This document shows positions 63,228 to 64,000 of a stretch of 64,000 nt of DNA, piece by piece. Source of the stretch: Actinophytocola sp963727495 (GTDB lineage Bacteria > Actinomycetota > Actinomycetes > Mycobacteriales > Pseudonocardiaceae); contig CAVSGQ010000009.1 in the NCBI GenBank assembly GCA_963727495.1, positions 124,001 to 188,000 on the forward strand. Reading direction: 5' to 3'. Position 1 is the first letter of the stretch; each line of letters begins with the position of its first letter. The notes under the pieces are model-generated. The model was not told the origin of the DNA and did no database searches. It saw only the letters and a list, made by a program, of their open reading frames with translations. The position numbers and the translations under genes are program-made.

Positions 63228-63953
63228 TCAGTTCTTGCTGGCGTGGCGGCGCAGCTCGGTCGGCGGCGCGGGCACCGCGTGCAGCGCCGCGACGATGCCC
63301 GCCTCCCGGTTGAGCATCCGGCCGATCAGCCGCAGCCGGTGCAGCGGGCGGGTCTCCTCCAGCAGGCGCTGGCGGTCCTCCAGCGGCAGCAGGCAGTCGC
63401 CGGCCAGCTGGTGGGCGAGCTCGGTGACCTCGGTGTCGTCGGCCGGCTCGCTCCAGTCGCCCTGCTGCCACGCGGCCTGGCAGTACCGCCGGTACGCGGC
63501 GCGTGCGGCCCGGGCCAGCGAGCCGATCGTGTCGGCCACGTCGCGCCGGCCGGGGACCATCGCCGGGGCGTCGGGCAGCCACTTGACCGCGCCCAGCAGG
63601 TACGGCGCGCTGGACGAGTCCACCGCCAGCAGCCGGAACCGGCGCTCGCCGACGGTGACGATGTCGAACCTGCCGTCCGGCAGCCGCTTGGCCTGGCGCA
63701 GCACCGCCGCGCAGCCGACGGCCTGCAGCTGCTCGCACGAGGTCACCTCGATCTCGTGGCTCGGCGCGAGCGCGATGACCCCGAAACGCTTGTCCGGCAC
63801 CGTCCCGGTCATCAGGTCGACCGTCAGCTGCCGGTAGCGCGGCTCGAAGATGTGCAACGGCAGGGGAGTGCCCGGCAGCAACACCGTCTGCAGCGGGAAG
63901 AGCGGAATCGTCTCGGGCGTCGAACCCGATTCGAAACCAGCCCCCGCGTCCAT
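63228..63953 (-). CDS. LON protease N-terminal (substrate-binding) domain protein
   Basis: A protein of 241 residues consisting of a LON-SB domain: IPLFPLQTVLLPGTPLPLHIFEPRYRQL near the N-terminus, FDIVTVGERRFRLL, then a helical C-terminus (LPLEDRQRLLEETRPLHRLRLIGRML). It lacks the ATPase and protease domains of Lon. Such stand-alone proteins (YcaR/DUF-type LON-SB) are common in actinobacteria, role unclear. ATG 63953. Confidence 0.9.
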   Translation of the reverse strand: MDAGAGFESGSTPETIPLFPLQTVLLPGTPLPLHIFEPRYRQLTVDLMTGTVPDKRFGVIALAPSHEIEVTSCEQLQAVGCAAVLRQAKRLPDGRFDIVTVGERRFRLLAVDSSSAPYLLGAVKWLPDAPAMVPGRRDVADTIGSLARAARAAYRRYCQAAWQQGDWSEPADDTEVTELAHQLAGDCLLPLEDRQRLLEETRPLHRLRLIGRMLNREAGIVAALHAVPAPPTELRRHASKN

Positions 63954-64000
63954 CTCGGTCTCCCTTCCGGAGTGTTGTGAACTGGGCTCGCTGCTTCAAC

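Noticed and set aside
1..64000. tRNA or rRNA genes
   Set aside because: I looked for the usual conserved motifs (TTCGAATCC arms, rRNA stretches) and saw none convincing; a tRNA scan could still find one.

Overview
The window is high-GC actinobacterial chromosome, most likely from the order Pseudonocardiales (an Amycolatopsis-like genome). The evidence is the very high GC, frequent GTG starts, many 4-bp ATGA/GTGA gene overlaps, many apparently leaderless promoters, and gene content such as SepF, DivIVA/Wag31, BsaP, a SAM-IV riboswitch and a translational ileS T-box. It is core chromosome: I see no prophage, CRISPR array, rRNA, tRNA or full insertion sequence. Genus is an inference.

Layout. 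Positions 1-5479: end of an exported or lectin-like protein, then the leftward operon moxR - DUF58 - transglutaminase. Positions 5803-30018: the division and cell wall (dcw) cluster, mraZ, rsmH, ftsL, ftsI, murE, murF, mraY, murD, ftsW, murG, murC, ftsQ, ftsZ, pgeF, yggS, sepF, yggT and divIVA. It is interrupted by a haloalkane dehalogenase, SWIM protein and rhomboid protease (between ftsI and murE) and by a DinB-like protein (between ftsQ and ftsZ). Positions 30061-34539: a membrane protein with a Cys cluster, a T-box leader and ileS, and DUF167. Positions 34557-39808: VOC protein, secreted M28 peptidase, K+/H+ antiporter, lipoprotein and sthA. Positions 39879-42916: SAM-IV riboswitch, PLP aminotransferase, lspA and a pseudouridine synthase. 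Positions 42994-49865: a small protein, an HTH/Pro-rich protein, a PHP hydrolase and a four-gene sugar-type ABC importer. Positions 49916-53113: LysE exporter, GNAT, OsmC, Uma2 and a uridine-kinase-like protein. Positions 53244-64000: dnaE, a phosphodiester glycosidase, biotin genes (bioA, bioD, bioB, bsaP), a DUF2567 protein and a LON-domain protein.

The genes mostly serve peptidoglycan precursor synthesis, septation and polar growth (Mur enzymes, MraY, MurG, FtsW/FtsI, FtsZ, SepF, DivIVA) and biotin synthesis. Regulation can be read at several points: 10-bp-period MraZ boxes in the dcw promoter, a second set facing moxR, leaderless promoters that restart transcription at murE and elsewhere, a T-box on ileS and a SAM-IV switch on the aminotransferase.

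The most unusual structures are non-coding. (1) Two identical 162-bp palindromic elements (30733-30894 and 51095-51256) have 18-bp terminal inverted repeats and 3-bp TAA/TTA target duplications, each coinciding with a gene's stop codon; they look like a non-autonomous mobile element (MITE). (2) Three arrays of 21-bp GTCGAC-rich units in opposed orientations, forming giant imperfect hairpins, each abut the stop codon of a leftward gene (465-624, 35003-35314, 63028-63227). (3) Fourteen single-base indels, thirteen of them insertions, break ileS, sthA, divIVA, dnaE and a solute-binding protein gene. Correcting them restores family-typical lengths, so they are probably sequence errors.
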